A DNA stretch of 64,000 nt from Janibacter limosus (GTDB lineage Bacteria; Actinomycetota; Actinomycetes; Actinomycetales; Dermatophilaceae): assembly GCF_004295485.1 (NCBI RefSeq), contig NZ_CP036164.1, forward strand, positions 2,914,001 to 2,978,000, in the 5' to 3' direction. The position numbers and the translations under genes were made by a program. Position 1 is the first letter of the stretch, and every line of letters starts with the position of its first letter. The notes beneath the pieces were generated by a model that saw only the letters and a program-made list of their open reading frames with translations, made no database searches and was not told where the DNA came from. This document shows positions 51,918 to 62,123 of this stretch, in pieces.

Positions 51918-53207
51918 TCAGGCGCGGATCTCGCCCCGGGCAGCGCGCAGGGCGATGTCGGTGCGGTGGTGGCCACCATCGAGACCGATCTGCTCGACCG
52001 CCTCGTAGGCGCGCTCGCGGGCCTGGACGAGGTCGTCACCGAGGGCCACGACCGACAGGACACGACCGCCGGCGGAGACCAGCTGGGCCTCGTCGTCGTC
52101 GATCGCGGTGCCGGCATGCAGGACGTGGACGTGCTCGGCGAGCTCGCCCGCGGCCAGGTCCTCCAGCCCGTCGATGGCCACACCCGTCACGGGCGCGGCC
52201 GGGTAGCCCTCGGCGGCGATGACGACGGTCACGGCTGACTGCGGGCTCCAGCGCAGCGGGTCGTGCGCGTCGAGCCGACCATCGGCGGCCGCGCCGAGCA
52301 GCACCGCCAGCGGCGACTCCAGCCGGGCGAGGACGGACTGGGTCTCCGGGTCACCGAAGCGCACGTTGAACTCGATGACCCGAGGCCCCCGCGAGGTCAG
52401 CGCCAGCCCGACGTAGAGCACCCCGACGAAGGGAGTCCCCCGCCGCGCCATCTCGTCGACCACCGGCTGCGCCACCCGGGCCACGACGTCGTCGACGAGA
52501 CCCTCGGGGGCCCACGTCAGCGGGCTGTAGGCGCCCATCCCGCCGGTGTTGGGGCCCTCGTCACCGTCGAAGATCCGCTTGAAGTCCTGGGCCAGGTCCA
52601 ACGGGACCACCGTGGTGCCGTCGCAGATGCAGAAGAGGCTCGCCTCGGGGCCGTCGAGGAACTCCTCGATGACGACGCGGGCGTCATCTCCCTTCGCCAG
52701 GCAGGCCAGACCGTGCTCCATGGCGACGGCTCGGTCCTCGGTGACCACCACGCCCTTGCCGGCCGCCAGCCCGTCGTCCTTGACCACGAAGGGGGGACCG
52801 AAGGTGTCGAGGGCCTGCGCCAGCTCGTCCTCGTCGGCGCAGACCCGGGCCATCGCGGTCGGGACCTCGGCAGCGGCCATGACCTCCTTGGCGTAGGCCT
52901 TGCTGCCCTCGAGGCGGGCGGCGTCGGCGTCCGGCCCGAAGCAGCGGAACCCGGCCTCGCGCAGGGCATCGGCCACGCCTGCGACCAGTGGGGCCTCCGG
53001 CCCGACGACGACGAGGTCGACCGCGTGGCGGCGGGCGAGCTCGACGACGGCCTGCGGGTCGGTCGCGTCGACCGGCTCGGTGAGCGCCAGGGCGTCGGTA
53101 CCGGGGTTGCCCGGGGCAGCGATGACCGCAGCCACGGTGGGATCGAGGGTGAGGGCGCGGACGAGAGCGTGCTCGCGGGCGCCGGAGCCGATGACGAGAA
53201 CCTTCAC
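51918..53207 (-). CDS. purD: Phosphoribosylamine-glycine ligase
   Basis: 429 residues. KVLVIGSGAREHALVRAL is the typical N-terminus. The ATP-grasp region includes PFVVKDDGLAAGKGVVVTED, and IEEFLDGPEASLFCICDG, PNTGGMGAYSP and VLYVGLALTSRGPRVIEFNV follow. It makes GAR from phosphoribosylamine, glycine and ATP. It is convergent with whiB7; the 114 bp between them hold no clear terminator. It is divergent from helD across a 334-bp intergenic region. Confidence 0.95.
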   Translation of the reverse strand: MKVLVIGSGAREHALVRALTLDPTVAAVIAAPGNPGTDALALTEPVDATDPQAVVELARRHAVDLVVVGPEAPLVAGVADALREAGFRCFGPDADAARLEGSKAYAKEVMAAAEVPTAMARVCADEDELAQALDTFGPPFVVKDDGLAAGKGVVVTEDRAVAMEHGLACLAKGDDARVVIEEFLDGPEASLFCICDGTTVVPLDLAQDFKRIFDGDEGPNTGGMGAYSPLTWAPEGLVDDVVARVAQPVVDEMARRGTPFVGVLYVGLALTSRGPRVIEFNVRFGDPETQSVLARLESPLAVLLGAAADGRLDAHDPLRWSPQSAVTVVIAAEGYPAAPVTGVAIDGLEDLAAGELAEHVHVLHAGTAIDDDEAQLVSAGGRVLSVVALGDDLVQARERAYEAVEQIGLDGGHHRTDIALRAARGEIRA

Positions 53208-53268
53208 GGGGGGAGCCTACGAGACCCGGGGCCAGGAGCGGTGCGCCGACCGCAAAAGGGCACAAAGG

Positions 53269-53317
53269 GGGGCGCAGCTCTCGGCAGGCAGGGGGTATCT
53301 GTCGTGAGCTGCGCCCC
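53269..53317 (+). promoter_or_regulatory. Structured element in the purD-helD intergenic region
   Basis: GGGGCGCAGCTC (53269-53280) and GAGCTGCGCCCC (53306-53317) form a perfect 12-bp stem with a 25-nt loop. The 334-bp interval 53208-53541 also holds CTTGAT...ATCAAG around 53385-53415 and an AT-richer patch near 53380-53410 that could be a promoter. I see no match to the rifamycin-associated element known upstream of helR-type genes. Confidence 0.4.
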
Positions 53318-53541
53318 AGATCGCGGGTCCAGACATCAGGGGGGACACCGACCGCGCGATCATCGGCCGAAGCCGACCTCTTGATACTGACACTTTGTTG
53401 AGGGTGAAATCAAGATGGCGCCTGAAGTTCTTGCCGGTCGGCTGCCGCTGCCGCTCTCGCCCCGGCCCGGCACCGGGACGTTGCCGGGAGGAACTAGACT
53501 CACGTGTTCCGCCCGATTGAGCAGGAAGAGCAGGACGACAC

Positions 53542-55746
53542 GTGACCGACACCCACGTCGACGCCGTCGCAGCGGAGGTCGCCACCGAGCAGCAGCACCT
53601 CGATCGCGTCCACGCCGAGCTGGCCAAGGCCGGCAGACGGGCCGACCTCGTCGCCGTCGACGGCATGTCCCGCGGCCGCACCGACCGCACCGGCGACGTG
53701 CGGGACGAGGAGATGTCCGGGCTCTTCGAGCGGGACGCCCTCGTCTACACCGCCGCCCGCCGCATCTCGCACCTGGAGAACCAGCACGAGGGCCTCGTCT
53801 TCGGCCGCCTCGACCTGGAGCACGGCGACCCCGACGAGAGCTCGGACCGCGAGATCCGCTACATCGGCCGCCTCGGCGTGCGCGACGACGACTACGAGCC
53901 GCTCGTCATCGACTGGCGCGCACCTGCTGCCTCCCCCTTCTACCAGGCCACTCCCGTCGACAACCGCGGAGTCATCCGCCGTCGAGTGCTGCGCTGCAGC
54001 GGTGACGAGGTCATCGGCGTCGAGGACGACCTCATGGTCCCCGAGGCCCCCGACGACATGGTCATCGTCGGTGACGGCGCCCTGCTCGCCGCCCTCACCC
54101 GCACCCGCGGTCAGCAGATGCGCGACATCGTCGCGACGATCCAGACCCACCAGGACGAGGCGATCCGCGCCACCGACCGCGGGATCACCGAGATCAGCGG
54201 TGGCCCCGGCACCGGCAAGACGGTCGTCGCGCTGCACCGGGCCGCCTACCTGCTCTACGCCAACCGGCGCCGCTACGAGTCCGGCGGCATCCTCGTCATC
54301 GGACCCTCCTCGGCCTACACCGCGTACATCGAGCGGGTCCTCCCTTCGCTCGGCGAGGACTCGGTCGTCCTGCGCTCCCTCGGCGACGTCGTCGACGTCA
54401 TCACCGCGGTACGTCACGACCCCCCGGAGGTCGCGGCGATCAAGGGGTCGCTGCAGATGCGAACCGTCCTGCGACGCCTCGCCTCCCGTGCCGTGCCGGG
54501 CGCCCCCACCAGCCTGCGGGCCATGGTCGGCGGCCTCCCGGTGCGCCTCGAGGAGCGCGTGCTCGACGACATCCGGCGGCGCGCGCTGCGCGACCGCAGC
54601 CGCAACCAGGCCACCGGCTACGTGCGCGAGCTGCTCGCCCAGGCTGCCTGGCGTCAGGTCCGCGAGGGTGACCGGGACGAGTTCATGGACTCCTTCGACG
54701 AGTCGATGGCCATCGACGACTTCGTCGCCGAGTGGTGGCCGCAGGTCGACCCCCGCGAGGCCCTGCTGTGGCTCGCCGACACCGAGCTCGCCTACGAGGT
54801 GTGTCGCTCCGTGCTCAGCCAGGGCGATGCCGCTGCACTGGCGCACTCGGCCCGCGAGACCCTCGAGGCCGGGACCTGGAGTGTCTCCGACGCCGCCCTC
54901 GTCGACGACCTGTCGGTCCGCCTCGGTCAGGTCGAGGAGCCAGAGCGTGAGGAGCGCTCCTTCTACGAGATCGAGGAGCTCGACGGCGTCGAGGAGCTGC
55001 GCGCCATGGGCTCGGCCATCACGGCTCCCGAGATGAGCCACAGCCTGACCCCGACCAACGCCCGCGAGCGTCTGCTCCACGGCACCGTCGGCCGCCCCGG
55101 CGAGTACGCGCACATCCTCGTCGACGAGGCCCAGGACCTCTCGCCGATGCAGTGGCGGATGATCGGTCGACGCGGTCGGCGTGCCTCGTGGACCGTCGTC
55201 GGGGACGTCGCCCAGGCGTCCTGGCAGGACACCGCCGAGGCCGACCAGGCGCGCGAGGAGGCCTACGGCAACCAGCCGCGGCAGGCCTTCCACATGACGA
55301 CCAACTACCGCAACGCGCAGGAGATCTTCGACTACGCACGGGACGTCATCCTGCCGATCGTGCCGGACGCCGACATCCCCGACGCCGTGCGCGAGACGGG
55401 CGTCGACCCGGTCGAGATCAGCTTCGGCGACGCGCTCGACACCTCCCGTCCCGACGTGGGCGCCGTTGCGGCACAGGCCCTCGACGCACTCGCGCAGGAG
55501 GTCGACGGGTCGATCGCCGTCATCACCCCGCAGCGGCACGTCGACGCGGTGCTGTCGCTCGCCGGGACGCACGACGGCCGGGTCGTCGTCATCGACCCGC
55601 TCTCGACCAAGGGTCTGGAGTGGGATGCCACGCTCGTCGTCGACCCCGACGCGATCGCCTCGGAGTCCCCGGGCGGCGCCCGCGTGCTCTACGTCGTGCT
55701 CACCCGTGCGGCGCACCGGATGACGGTGCTGCGCCCGACCGACTGA
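53542..55746 (+). CDS. helD: HelD-type RNA-polymerase-associated ATPase (superfamily 1 helicase-like)
   Basis: 734 residues from a GTG with AGGA upstream. An N-terminal coiled-coil arm (residues ~5-80) precedes the 1A domain with Walker A ISGGPGTGKTVVALHRAAYL (~218). DEAQDLSPMQWRMIGRRG (motif II) lies near residue 530, TTNYRNAQEIFDYARDV near 580, and motif V/VI-like KGLEWDATLVVDPD near the end. HelD proteins remove RNA polymerase from stalled complexes, and some actinobacterial members (HelR) protect against rifamycins. Whether this one does is unknown. Confidence 0.9.
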   Translation: MTDTHVDAVAAEVATEQQHLDRVHAELAKAGRRADLVAVDGMSRGRTDRTGDVRDEEMSGLFERDALVYTAARRISHLENQHEGLVFGRLDLEHGDPDESSDREIRYIGRLGVRDDDYEPLVIDWRAPAASPFYQATPVDNRGVIRRRVLRCSGDEVIGVEDDLMVPEAPDDMVIVGDGALLAALTRTRGQQMRDIVATIQTHQDEAIRATDRGITEISGGPGTGKTVVALHRAAYLLYANRRRYESGGILVIGPSSAYTAYIERVLPSLGEDSVVLRSLGDVVDVITAVRHDPPEVAAIKGSLQMRTVLRRLASRAVPGAPTSLRAMVGGLPVRLEERVLDDIRRRALRDRSRNQATGYVRELLAQAAWRQVREGDRDEFMDSFDESMAIDDFVAEWWPQVDPREALLWLADTELAYEVCRSVLSQGDAAALAHSARETLEAGTWSVSDAALVDDLSVRLGQVEEPEREERSFYEIEELDGVEELRAMGSAITAPEMSHSLTPTNARERLLHGTVGRPGEYAHILVDEAQDLSPMQWRMIGRRGRRASWTVVGDVAQASWQDTAEADQAREEAYGNQPRQAFHMTTNYRNAQEIFDYARDVILPIVPDADIPDAVRETGVDPVEISFGDALDTSRPDVGAVAAQALDALAQEVDGSIAVITPQRHVDAVLSLAGTHDGRVVVIDPLSTKGLEWDATLVVDPDAIASESPGGARVLYVVLTRAAHRMTVLRPTD

Positions 55747-55810
55747 CCGTCAGGGCGCGGGCAGCCGCGCGGCGTCGCGGGCAGTCGCTCCCGACCGGCC
55801 GAAGGCAGCC

Positions 55811-56875
55811 TCAGGTCATCGACCTGCGGGCGACCGACCCCAGACTCGTCCAGCCACGCGCCTCGGAGTCCGAGCCCGCGGGCCGCAGGGCTGCGCTCGC
55901 GCCACCGGCGCCTGACCGCATCCCGTCGACGACCTCGCGGAGGACGTCGACCGCAGGGTGCTCGGGGCGCCACCCCAGGACCGACCGGGCGCGGCCCGTG
56001 ACCATGAGCGGGGCCTGTGCGGCCATGTCGACCCAGGTCGGGTCCAGCGGACCCAGGTGCGTGTGCCAGGCGGCTGCGGCCGCGAGCCGCGGGAGCCCCC
56101 TCGGGAGCCGCACGGGCCGGGCGCCCAGTGCCCTGGCGATCTCACGCCCACCGAGCGTGCCCTCACCCGCGAGGTTGAAGGGCCCCGAGGCGTCCTGCTC
56201 GATACTCGCCACGACCGCGCGCGCGACGTCGTCGGAGTGCACCATCTGCAGGGCGAAACCGTCGGCCCTGGGCACCCACGGCAGGTGACGCACCGCCCGG
56301 GTGGCAGCCAGCACCGCCGGCAGTCCGTAGCGCGCCATCTGGGCCCCGGCCCGCCGCTGCCCGACGAGGCACGGACGCAGCACGGCCACCCGGTCCAGCG
56401 CCGAGCGGGACCGGGCCAGCACGTCCAGACGCCGCTCACCCAGGACCTTGCCACGGGCATAGGGCGAGTCCGCGGCGCCCTCGAGGGGCCAGGTCTCGTC
56501 GACCCGCTCGCCACCCGAGCCGGGCGCGTAGGCCGCCACCGACGACAGGTGCACGACCTTGCCGACCCCGGCCTCGAGCGCGGCCGCCACGCAGGGCAGG
56601 AGCATCCGCGGGCCACGGTCGTGCAGGAGTCCCGGCCGACGCATCGGCTGCAGCGGCCAGGCGAGGTGGACGTAGGCGTCGGCGCCCCGCAGCGCCCTGG
56701 TCAGGGCCTGCTGCCCGTCGGGTGTGCTCAGGTCGGCGCGCACCCACTCGGCCCCGTCCGCCTCGCGTGGCGGTCGGCGGGCCAACGCCACCGGGTGGTG
56801 GCCGGAGGCGAGCAGCGCGGGGACGAGCGCCGAGCCGATGTTGCCGCTCGCGCCGGAGATGACGACCCGCGTCAC
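55811..56875 (-). CDS. NAD-dependent epimerase/dehydratase-like SDR protein
   Basis: 354 residues. VVISGASGNIGSALVPALLA is the extended-SDR NAD(P) motif. VVHLSSVAAYAPGS and YARGKVLGERRL hold the catalytic Ser/Tyr/Lys (S...YxxxK). FNLAGEGTLGGREIARAL is typical of the C-terminal half. The substrate is unknown. The GTG overlaps the stop of the FAD oxidoreductase (GTGA), so SRPBCC, oxidoreductase and SDR genes form one operon (58954 to 55811), suggesting a shared pathway that modifies a small hydrophobic molecule. Confidence 0.8.
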   Translation of the reverse strand: MTRVVISGASGNIGSALVPALLASGHHPVALARRPPREADGAEWVRADLSTPDGQQALTRALRGADAYVHLAWPLQPMRRPGLLHDRGPRMLLPCVAAALEAGVGKVVHLSSVAAYAPGSGGERVDETWPLEGAADSPYARGKVLGERRLDVLARSRSALDRVAVLRPCLVGQRRAGAQMARYGLPAVLAATRAVRHLPWVPRADGFALQMVHSDDVARAVVASIEQDASGPFNLAGEGTLGGREIARALGARPVRLPRGLPRLAAAAAWHTHLGPLDPTWVDMAAQAPLMVTGRARSVLGWRPEHPAVDVLREVVDGMRSGAGGASAALRPAGSDSEARGWTSLGSVARRSMT

Positions 56876-58458
56876 GAGTCGTGCATCCGCTGCAGCGTGG
56901 TCACGAGCAGCTGCTGGCGGGGCCGGCCCCACCAGCGGGCGTCCTGCAGGGCGGCGCGGGCTGCGAGGTAGCCGCAGCCGCCGTGGACTCCACCACCCGG
57001 GTGGGTCGCCGCGCTGCCGAGGTAGAGCCCGGCGACATGCGTGCGCGGTCCGCCCAGTCCGGTCACCGGCCGCCAGATCGCCTGCTGGAAGAGCTGCTGG
57101 GTGCCCCCGCCCACGGCCCCGTGGCCGAGGTTGGCGTCGGCGGCCTGCAGGTCCTGGGGGCTCTGGACCCACCGTCCGACCTCGTGGCCGGACCAGCCGG
57201 GGGCCAACGACTCGAGCAGGTCCTCGCAGCCGGCGACCACCTGGTCGACCGCGGCCGGGTCGTCGTGCCGGCCGCGCGGCAGGTGCGTGTACAGCCACAG
57301 CGCCTCGGTGCCGGCGGGCGAGCGCGACGGGTCGATCGTGCTCATCTGGCCGACGAGGGCGAAGGGCCTCTCGGGCACGACATCGCTCTCCAGGTCCGCG
57401 GACCACCGCACGAGTCCCGGCACGTCGTGGCCCACGTGCACGACACCGGCGCCTCGGGCCGCCGGCGCCGTCCACGGCATGGGGGCATCGAGCCGCAGGT
57501 TGAGCTTGAGCGTCGGCAGGTCCCACTCGAAGTGCTGCATCCGCCGCCGCAGCCCCTCGGGCACGGCGGCCGGGTCGAGCAGGCTCTCGTAGAGCGCCTG
57601 GGCGCTGGTGTCGGCGACGACGGCGCGACTGGCACGGATCCGTCGCCCATCGGCCAGCTCGACGCCGTGCACGCGACCGCTGGAGACGACGACCCGCGAG
57701 ACGGCCGTACCGGTCTCGACCCGCGCACCGGCGCTCTCCGCCCGGCGGCGCAGGGCATCGGCGAGCGCCCGGGTGCCGCCTCGGGGCGACGGGAAGCCCA
57801 CGTCCTGGCACAGCATGGTCATCAGCCACCCGTAGAGCCCGCTCCCGGCGGAGGTCGGAGGGATGTCGGCATGCATCGCGTTGCCCGCGAGCAGCTGCCC
57901 GGCCCCGCTGCCGCCGAAGCCCTCGGCCGCGAGCCGGGTCACCGGCAGTACGGCGAGCCGGGCCAGGTCGGGCGCCTCACGCAGCCCCAGGCGGGCGAGG
58001 ACTCGAGCGGCGTCCTTGACCGGCGGCCAGCGGGTGAGCAGGGCCGCGAGGAGCGGGTCACGGACCCGGTCCCACTGGGCGACCATCCGCAGCCAGGCCT
58101 CCCCGTCGCCGGCGTGCTCGCGGTCGAGCCCGGCCGCGGTCGCCTCGGCGTCGATGTCGAGAGGGACTCCCCCTTCGCCCGGGCCTGCGACGTGGGCGAG
58201 CGGCCGCACCGCGTTGGCCCACTGCAGGCCGTGCGACTCGAGATCGAGCTCGCGCAGCACCGGCGAGGCCATCGCGAGCGGGTGGCAGGCGCTGAACTCG
58301 TCCTCGATCCAGCCGTCGCTGCTGCGGCTGGCGACGGCTCCTCCGACGCGCTCACGCTCCTCGACGACGAGCACGTCCCAGCCGGCATCGGCCAGGTACG
58401 CGGCGGTGACGAGGCCGTGGTGCCCGGCACCGACGACGACGGCGTCGACGCTCTCCAA
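56872..58458 (-). CDS. Phytoene-desaturase-like FAD oxidoreductase
   Basis: About 528 residues. DAVVVGAGHHGLVTAAYLAD is the FAD dinucleotide-binding motif, and GWDVLVVEERERVGGAVAS follows as in CrtI/PYROXD2-type enzymes. The C-terminal block THVAGLYLGSAATHPGGGVH then GGCGYLAARAAL is diagnostic of this group. No ATG or GTG is available near the motif, so a TTG at 58458 is proposed, with GGAGG 12 nt upstream at the end of the SRPBCC gene; an ORF from 58524 would overlap that gene. It is translationally coupled to the SDR gene downstream. The substrate may be a carotenoid-like or other polyprenyl compound (inference). Confidence 0.8.
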   Translation of the reverse strand: MESVDAVVVGAGHHGLVTAAYLADAGWDVLVVEERERVGGAVASRSSDGWIEDEFSACHPLAMASPVLRELDLESHGLQWANAVRPLAHVAGPGEGGVPLDIDAEATAAGLDREHAGDGEAWLRMVAQWDRVRDPLLAALLTRWPPVKDAARVLARLGLREAPDLARLAVLPVTRLAAEGFGGSGAGQLLAGNAMHADIPPTSAGSGLYGWLMTMLCQDVGFPSPRGGTRALADALRRRAESAGARVETGTAVSRVVVSSGRVHGVELADGRRIRASRAVVADTSAQALYESLLDPAAVPEGLRRRMQHFEWDLPTLKLNLRLDAPMPWTAPAARGAGVVHVGHDVPGLVRWSADLESDVVPERPFALVGQMSTIDPSRSPAGTEALWLYTHLPRGRHDDPAAVDQVVAGCEDLLESLAPGWSGHEVGRWVQSPQDLQAADANLGHGAVGGGTQQLFQQAIWRPVTGLGGPRTHVAGLYLGSAATHPGGGVHGGCGYLAARAALQDARWWGRPRQQLLVTTLQRMHDS

Positions 58459-58462
58459 ACCC

Positions 58463-58954
58463 TCAGACCTCCTCGACGTGCGTCTCGCGCTCGGCGAGCA
58501 GGCACAACCGCCGCAGTGCCTCACGGTTGCGGATGATCAACCCGGCTTGGCGCACCGGTCGGGGGACCAGGACGGCCAGACCGCCGGAGGCGTCCTCGCG
58601 CATCGTGACCATCGTCCCTCCTGGCTGGCTGCTGACCTCGATCTCGACGAGCTGCGTCCCGAAGGGTCGCACGCGCGCCTGGAGGACGATCCGCATCTGC
58701 GCGGGGTCGATCTCCACCACCGATGTCCGATCATCCCTCACGATCGGCCACACCCCGACCGAGTGGTGCAGATGGGCCCCTTCGGCAGGCCAGGACTCAT
58801 CCACGGAGCGCACCCGCGAGGCGCCGACGACCCACGCGGCATAGGTCCAGCCGTCCTCGATCACCGACCACACGCGCTCGGGTGGTGCGGTCGTCGTCCA
58901 GCGCACCGGGGCTGCCCCGGACCAGTCGTGCGTCGGGGCCGCGTCGTCGCCCAT
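58463..58954 (-). CDS. SRPBCC/polyketide-cyclase-like protein
   Basis: 163 residues. VRWTTTAPPERVWSVIEDGW then TYAAWVVGASRVRSVDESWP is the START/SRPBCC beginning, and TQLVEIEVSSQPGGTMVTMR matches the central sheet. This fold binds hydrophobic ligands. ATG 58954 is chosen because AAAGGAG lies 8 nt upstream. It is the first gene of the operon with the FAD oxidoreductase and SDR genes. Confidence 0.8.
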   Translation of the reverse strand: MGDDAAPTHDWSGAAPVRWTTTAPPERVWSVIEDGWTYAAWVVGASRVRSVDESWPAEGAHLHHSVGVWPIVRDDRTSVVEIDPAQMRIVLQARVRPFGTQLVEIEVSSQPGGTMVTMREDASGGLAVLVPRPVRQAGLIIRNREALRRLCLLAERETHVEEV

Positions 58955-59003
58955 GGTTGCTCTCCTTTGGTGTCGGGGTCTCGTCCACCCCACCAATACC
59001 CGA

Positions 59004-59033
59004 CGGCCCCCGAAGCATCCGCTTCGAGGGCCG
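59004..59033 (-). terminator. Terminator after the DUF5302 gene
   Basis: Thirteen-nt arms (59004-59016 and 59021-59033) pair with one mismatch around the loop ATCC. It lies 18 bp beyond the stop of the minus-strand DUF5302 gene. Confidence 0.65.
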
Positions 59034-59050
59034 CCAGGTGGAGGTGTCGG

Positions 59051-59230
59051 TCAGCCGCTCTTGCGGCGGAACATCTGCTGGGTCGCGGTGGTCTCGGCCC
59101 GGTGCGAGTCCTCGACCTTGCCGTGAGCCCCACCGCGCAAGACATTCGCGCCGCCGTGCTGCTGCTTCTTCTCCAGCGCTTCCCGGAACTTCGCCTTCAC
59201 GTCCTCAGGAGCGCTCTCGTGGTTGCTCAT
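59051..59230 (-). CDS. DUF5302 family small protein
   Basis: 59 residues, short enough to be missed by length cut-offs. It reads MSNHESAPEDVKAKFREALE then KKKQQHGGANV and ends QQMFRRKSG, the pattern of the actinobacterial DUF5302 family (acidic start, Lys-rich helix, FRRK(S/T)G end). GGGAGGT lies 3 nt before the ATG. It has its own terminator, so it is probably monocistronic. Function unknown. Confidence 0.85.
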   Translation of the reverse strand: MSNHESAPEDVKAKFREALEKKQQHGGANVLRGGAHGKVEDSHRAETTATQQMFRRKSG

Positions 59231-59353
59231 GGGACCTCCCTTCGTCGGCGGCCGGGACCGCAGCTGCGGGCCCGTCTGTCACACCTTCCAGCACGAAGGG
59301 AGAGAAGGCAACGCCTTTTCGCGCCGACGCGCCACGAGCGGCTCAGGAGTGGC

Positions 59354-60709
<1,356 letters not shown>

Positions 60710-60723
60710 TCACCCGGTCCACT

Positions 60724-61527
60724 CTACCGAGGCGACTTCGCGAGCCTCCCGTCGCGCTCCAGAGCGACCCCGAGCTGGAAGCGCGTGGCCACCCCGTACT
60801 GGTCCATCAGGGCCGCGACCCGGCGCCGCACGGTGCGCAGCCCGACGTGCAGGGTGCGGGCGATCATCTCGTCCTTGGCCCCGAGGGCCAGCATCCGGAT
60901 GAGCGCCTCGTCGGCGCCCGCCTCGGGGACCTCGATCTCAGGCGCGACCGACCACATCAGCTCGAACCACGCCGAGAAGCACTGCACGAGAGCGGGGTTG
61001 CGGATGAAGACATAGGGCGACCGGGTCCGACCCCACTCCGACAGGGTGATGACCGCCTCGTCACCGAGGACGATGAACTCGGTGCCCACGAGGTCCGAGA
61101 CCCGCTGCTCCTGCCCGGTCCCCCGCTTGGCCGCCAGCTCGCTGCGCGCGAGCTCGGTGCCCAGTGCCGACGGGTGCAGCAGGGTCCGCTGGACCTGCCC
61201 CTCGACGGCACGCGAGCGCTCGTGGCGACCGTTGATCTCCTCGCGACCGGCACCGGTCTCGAGGTCGAGGATGACGTTGTGCGTGCGCTCCACCTGGCCG
61301 GCGATCCGGTCGATCATCGGCGCCGCCATCTCCTGGGTGAGCACCTGCACACCGGGGTCGTCGCCGAGGTCGATGTTGTGCATCCGCGCCCGCAGGGTCA
61401 TCAGTGCGTCACCGATGTCGACGAGCTTTTCGCGGCCCTGCTCGATCCGGATGGTGTCCTCGGCGAGATAACGCTCGAGGCGGAGCAGCGGCTCGTCGTG
61501 CGGCGGCGATGGGGACATGATTGGCAT
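60724..61527 (-). CDS. LuxR-type HTH transcriptional regulator without receiver domain
   Basis: 267 residues. The C-terminus is a GerE-like helix-turn-helix (RMLALGAKDEMIARTLHVGL then RTVRRRVAALMDQYGVATRF). The N-terminal ~200 residues begin with a helical segment (LLRLERYLAEDTIRIEQGRE) and then a mixed domain, reminiscent of actinobacterial TrmB-like regulators fused to LuxR HTH. No phosphorylation site is evident. The start could be ATG 61527 or 61518; TGGCA-N6-TGCCA overlaps it and may be an operator. The regulon is unknown. Confidence 0.75.
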   Translation of the reverse strand: MPIMSPSPPHDEPLLRLERYLAEDTIRIEQGREKLVDIGDALMTLRARMHNIDLGDDPGVQVLTQEMAAPMIDRIAGQVERTHNVILDLETGAGREEINGRHERSRAVEGQVQRTLLHPSALGTELARSELAAKRGTGQEQRVSDLVGTEFIVLGDEAVITLSEWGRTRSPYVFIRNPALVQCFSAWFELMWSVAPEIEVPEAGADEALIRMLALGAKDEMIARTLHVGLRTVRRRVAALMDQYGVATRFQLGVALERDGRLAKSPR

Positions 61528-61674
61528 GTTATTGCCACTGGCCGTCTAGTGCCACCTTTGTTGCTCGTCGTGCGGCAGAATGAGCCTGCGCGCGGGCGCC
61601 GCCGATGGATCAGGGGACTCAGAGCGGCGCCCCGCGCCTCGCACTTCCGGACACGGGACACCGGACCGACGACA

Positions 61675-61707
61675 AAGGGCGTCACGACCACTGGTCGTGA
61701 CGCCCTT
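61675..61707 (-). terminator. Strong terminator after the DUF3151 gene
   Basis: AAGGGCGTCACGACCA (61675-61690) and TGGTCGTGACGCCCTT (61692-61707) are exact complements. The hairpin lies 15 bp beyond the stop of the DUF3151 gene, and its stem also includes the window-wide AAGGG motif. Confidence 0.8.
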
Positions 61708-61721
61708 CGTGCATGTCGTGG

Positions 61722-62123
61722 TCAGCCGAGCAGGGCCCGGGCCGCCTCCAGCGACGAGTCGGTGAGGAAGGTGCGGCAGCGCAGCTCCTCGTCGGCCTCG
61801 CCGATCTCACCGGCCGCCTGCGACAGCGCCGCGAGCGAGCGGAGGAAGCCGCGGTTGGGCAGGTGCGACCACGGGACCGGCCCCTGGCCCTTCCACCCGG
61901 AGCGGCGCAGCGCGTCGAGCCCGCGGTGGTAGCCGGTGCGGGCATAGGCGTAGGCCTCGATCGAGCGGCCGCCGTCGAGGGCGGCCTCGGCGAGCACCGC
62001 CCACGGCAAAGAGGACGAAGGGAGGTCCGCCGCCACGGAGGTGGCGTCCTCACCGGCGTCGATGCGTGCGGCGGCGGGGTCCTCGGGCAGGAGCGTCTCA
62101 GGGATGCCGAGCAGGTTGTCCAT
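61722..62123 (-). CDS. DUF3151 family protein
   Basis: 133 residues. MDNLLGIPETLLPEDPAAAR, LPWAVLAEAALDGGRSIEAY and AYARTGYHRGLDALRRSGWK then GQGPVPWSHLPNRGFLR are typical of actinobacterial DUF3151, which commonly follows fba. Its ATG overlaps the fbaA stop by one base (TGATG), so the two are translated together. Function unknown. Confidence 0.92.
   Translation of the reverse strand: MDNLLGIPETLLPEDPAAARIDAGEDATSVAADLPSSSLPWAVLAEAALDGGRSIEAYAYARTGYHRGLDALRRSGWKGQGPVPWSHLPNRGFLRSLAALSQAAGEIGEADEELRCRTFLTDSSLEAARALLG

Noticed and set aside
59258..59269. Palindrome CCGCAGCTGCGG upstream of the DUF5302 gene
   Set aside because: Short GC palindromes are frequent by chance at this composition, and no promoter is identifiable beside it.
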